A stretch of 31,279 nt of DNA, taken from Candidatus Villigracilis adiacens. GTDB taxonomy: Bacteria > Chloroflexota > Anaerolineae > Anaerolineales > Villigracilaceae. Location: assembly GCA_016703605.1 (NCBI GenBank), contig JADJBU010000018.1:1-31279 (forward strand), written 5' to 3'. Below are positions 29,632 to 31,279 of this stretch, in pieces. Each line of letters starts with the position of its first letter. Position 1 is the stretch's first letter. The notes beneath the pieces were generated by a model that saw only the letters and a list, made by a program, of their open reading frames with translations, ran no database searches and was not told where the DNA came from. The translations under genes and the position numbers were made by a program.

Positions 29632-31279
29632 TTACCTCTTCAAAGTCCTATACTTCACGCGATGCGGCTGTAAATCTTTCCCAAACTTCTCTATCATCAT
29701 GGTTTCGTAGTCTGACCAATTTCCTATATACATCTTCGCTTGTGAGTCGCCTTCGAACACAACCAAGTGCGTGCAGATTCTATCGAGGAACCAGCGGTCG
29801 TGACTGACGACGAGGGCGACGCCTGCGAATTCGGTGAGCGCTTCTTCCAAAGCACGGAGAGTATTCACATCTAAATCATTGGTGGGTTCATCTAATAACA
29901 AAACATTGGCGCCTTCGGTGAGGGTCTTGGCGAGGTGGACGCGGTTGCGTTCTCCGCCTGAGAGGATGCCGACTTTCTTTTGTTGGTCGGTGCCAGCAAA
30001 GTTGAAGGTGGAGACATAGCCGCGTGAGTTGATCTTGCGTTTGCCGAGTTCGAGGAAGTCTGCGCCGCCTGAGATTTCTTCGTAGACGGTTTTCTCAGGG
30101 TCGAGGGTGCGGGTTTGGTCAACGTAGGAGAATTTGACGGTGTCGCCAATTTTGACGGAGCCGCTATCGGGTTTCTCTTTGCCGATGATCATCTTGAGCA
30201 GGGTGGTCTTGCCTGCGCCGTTGGGACCAATTATCCCGACGATAGAGCCTGGGGGAACAGAAGCAGAAAACCCGTCGAGAATGAGGCGGTCGTCGTAACT
30301 CTTCGTCACCTTGTCAAATTCGAAGACAACGTCACCGAGGCGCGGACCAGGCGGGATGTAAATATCCAGTTCTTCGCGGCGGGCTTCGGCTTCCTGCCCC
30401 AATAATTTTTCGTAGGCAGTGACGCGGGCTTGTCCCTTGGCTTGACGTGCCTTGGCGCCCATGCGAATCCATTCGAGTTCGCGGGCGAGAGTCTTTTGGC
30501 GCTGGCTTTCAGATTTTTCTTCGAGGCGGATGCGCTCCTGTTTTTGTTCGAGCCAGGCGGAGTAGTTGCCTTTGTAGGGGATGCCGTAGCCGCGGTCGAG
30601 TTCGAGGATCCAGCCTGCGACGTTGTCGAGGAAGTAGCGGTCGTGGGTGACGGCGATGACGGTGCCTTTGTAGTCGCGCAGGTGATGTTCGAGCCACGCC
30701 ACGGACTCGGCGTCGAGGTGGTTGGTGGGTTCGTCGAGCAGGAGCACATCGGGTTCAGTGAGCAGGAGTCGGGTGAGCGCGACGCGGCGCTTTTCTCCGC
30801 CCGATAAAATTTTGATGGGCGTGTCGCCTGGCGGACAGCGAAGCGCATCCATCGCCACTTCGAGATGGCTGTCGAGATTCCAGGCGTCGTGCTTGTCGAG
30901 TTGTTCCTGCAATTTGGCTTGCTCGGCGACGAGGGCGTCGAAGTCGGCATCGGGTTCGGCGAACTTGGCGTTGACCTCATCGAAGCGCGCGAGCATTTCG
31001 ACGATGGGCGCGACCGCCTCTTTCACTACTTCGATGACGGTTTTGGTTTCATCGAGTTTGGGTTCCTGCTCGAGGTAGCCGTAGGTGTAGCCTTTGGCTT
31101 GCGAGATCTCGCCGATGTAGTCTTTGTCGATGCCCGCGATGATGCGCAGTAACGTGGACTTGCCCGCGCCGTTGAGTCCGAGCACGCCGATCTTGGCGCC
31201 GTAATAGAAGCCGAGCGAAATGTCGCGCAGGATCATTTTGTTGCTGATGGGGATGAGTCGCCCCACTTTGTTCATGGAG
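29632..31279 (-). CDS. ettA: Energy-dependent translational throttle protein EttA (ABC-F), 5' end outside window
   Basis: At least 548 residues of a two-ATPase ABC-F protein that binds the ribosome E site and tunes translation according to ATP/ADP. First ATPase: Walker A G-L-N-G-A-G-K-S-T, signature L-S-G-G-E-K-R-R, Walker B L-L-L-D-E-P-T-N-H-L-D. The arm and P-site tether lie between (E-W-I-R-M-G-A-K-A-R-Q-A-K-G-Q-A-R). Second ATPase: G-P-N-G-A-G-K-T-T, L-S-G-G-E-R-N-R, L-L-L-D-E-P-T-N-D-L-D. The Met at 31275 aligns with an internal Met of EttA (Y-T-M-N-R-V-G-K), so the true start is a few codons beyond the edge. A terminator follows directly. Confidence 0.93.
   Translation of the reverse strand, partial: SMNKVGRLIPISNKMILRDISLGFYYGAKIGVLGLNGAGKSTLLRIIAGIDKDYIGEISQAKGYTYGYLEQEPKLDETKTVIEVVKEAVAPIVEMLARFDEVNAKFAEPDADFDALVAEQAKLQEQLDKHDAWNLDSHLEVAMDALRCPPGDTPIKILSGGEKRRVALTRLLLTEPDVLLLDEPTNHLDAESVAWLEHHLRDYKGTVIAVTHDRYFLDNVAGWILELDRGYGIPYKGNYSAWLEQKQERIRLEEKSESQRQKTLARELEWIRMGAKARQAKGQARVTAYEKLLGQEAEARREELDIYIPPGPRLGDVVFEFDKVTKSYDDRLILDGFSASVPPGSIVGIIGPNGAGKTTLLKMIIGKEKPDSGSVKIGDTVKFSYVDQTRTLDPEKTVYEEISGGADFLELGKRKINSRGYVSTFNFAGTDQQKKVGILSGGERNRVHLAKTLTEGANVLLLDEPTNDLDVNTLRALEEALTEFAGVALVVSHDRWFLDRICTHLVVFEGDSQAKMYIGNWSDYETMMIEKFGKDLQPHRVKYRTLKR

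Overview
The window looks like a chromosomal segment of a Chloroflexota bacterium, most likely class Anaerolineae. This is inferred from gene content and style: moderate GC, a BTAD/NB-ARC/TPR regulator, Thr/Pro-rich lipoproteins, a large exported propeller protein with P/T linkers, an EttA-type ABC-F protein, and many short dispersed palindromes in the intergenic spaces. No rRNA, tRNA, CRISPR array, transposase or phage gene was seen.

Layout. (1) 1-5209 (minus) is the remains of one very large exported protein: signal peptide, BNR-like propeller, phospholipase-D-like domain with two HxKxxxxD motifs, parallel beta-helix, concanavalin-like domain, then 82-84-residue repeats running off the left edge. 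Its frame is broken about six times and carries one in-frame stop. (2) 5293-7894 (minus) holds a membrane-anchored hypothetical protein, a GIY-YIG protein and a TyrA-like prephenate dehydrogenase. (3) 8140-13132 (plus) holds an alkyltransferase (Ogt type), two tandem half-size chromate-transporter proteins, a double UspA protein, a DnaQ-like exonuclease fused to a WYL domain, and an ATP-grasp ligase. (4) 13379-19973 (minus) holds FtsK, a RiPP-leader-like 66-residue protein with a possible 31-residue partner ORF, a lipoprotein, and a 947-residue SARP-type regulator.

(5) The most interesting part is 20019-25814 (minus), six genes in the same direction: a 34-residue single-pass microprotein ending in W-I-Y-Q-G-F, an MBOAT O-acyltransferase, two SGNH-fold exported proteins, an acyl carrier protein, and an acyl-AMP ligase. 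These match, part for part, the Dlt machinery that acylates cell-envelope polymers (DltX, DltB, DltD, DltC, DltA). The ligase, however, resembles fatty-acyl-AMP ligases rather than D-alanine ligases. I infer a Dlt-like envelope acylation system with an unknown acyl group and unknown acceptor. The microprotein is too short for routine annotation and is probably missed. Every spacer in the operon, except the zero-length one between microprotein and MBOAT, carries a different palindromic or tandem repeat.

(6) 25923-31279 holds a small lipoprotein, a mycothiol-dependent maleylpyruvate-isomerase-like protein, a damaged junction where a truncated TetR gene and a truncated sigma-factor gene meet head to head, an anti-sigma-like membrane protein, a small membrane protein, a stray copy of an ABC-F C-terminal tail, and the EttA gene, which runs off the right edge.
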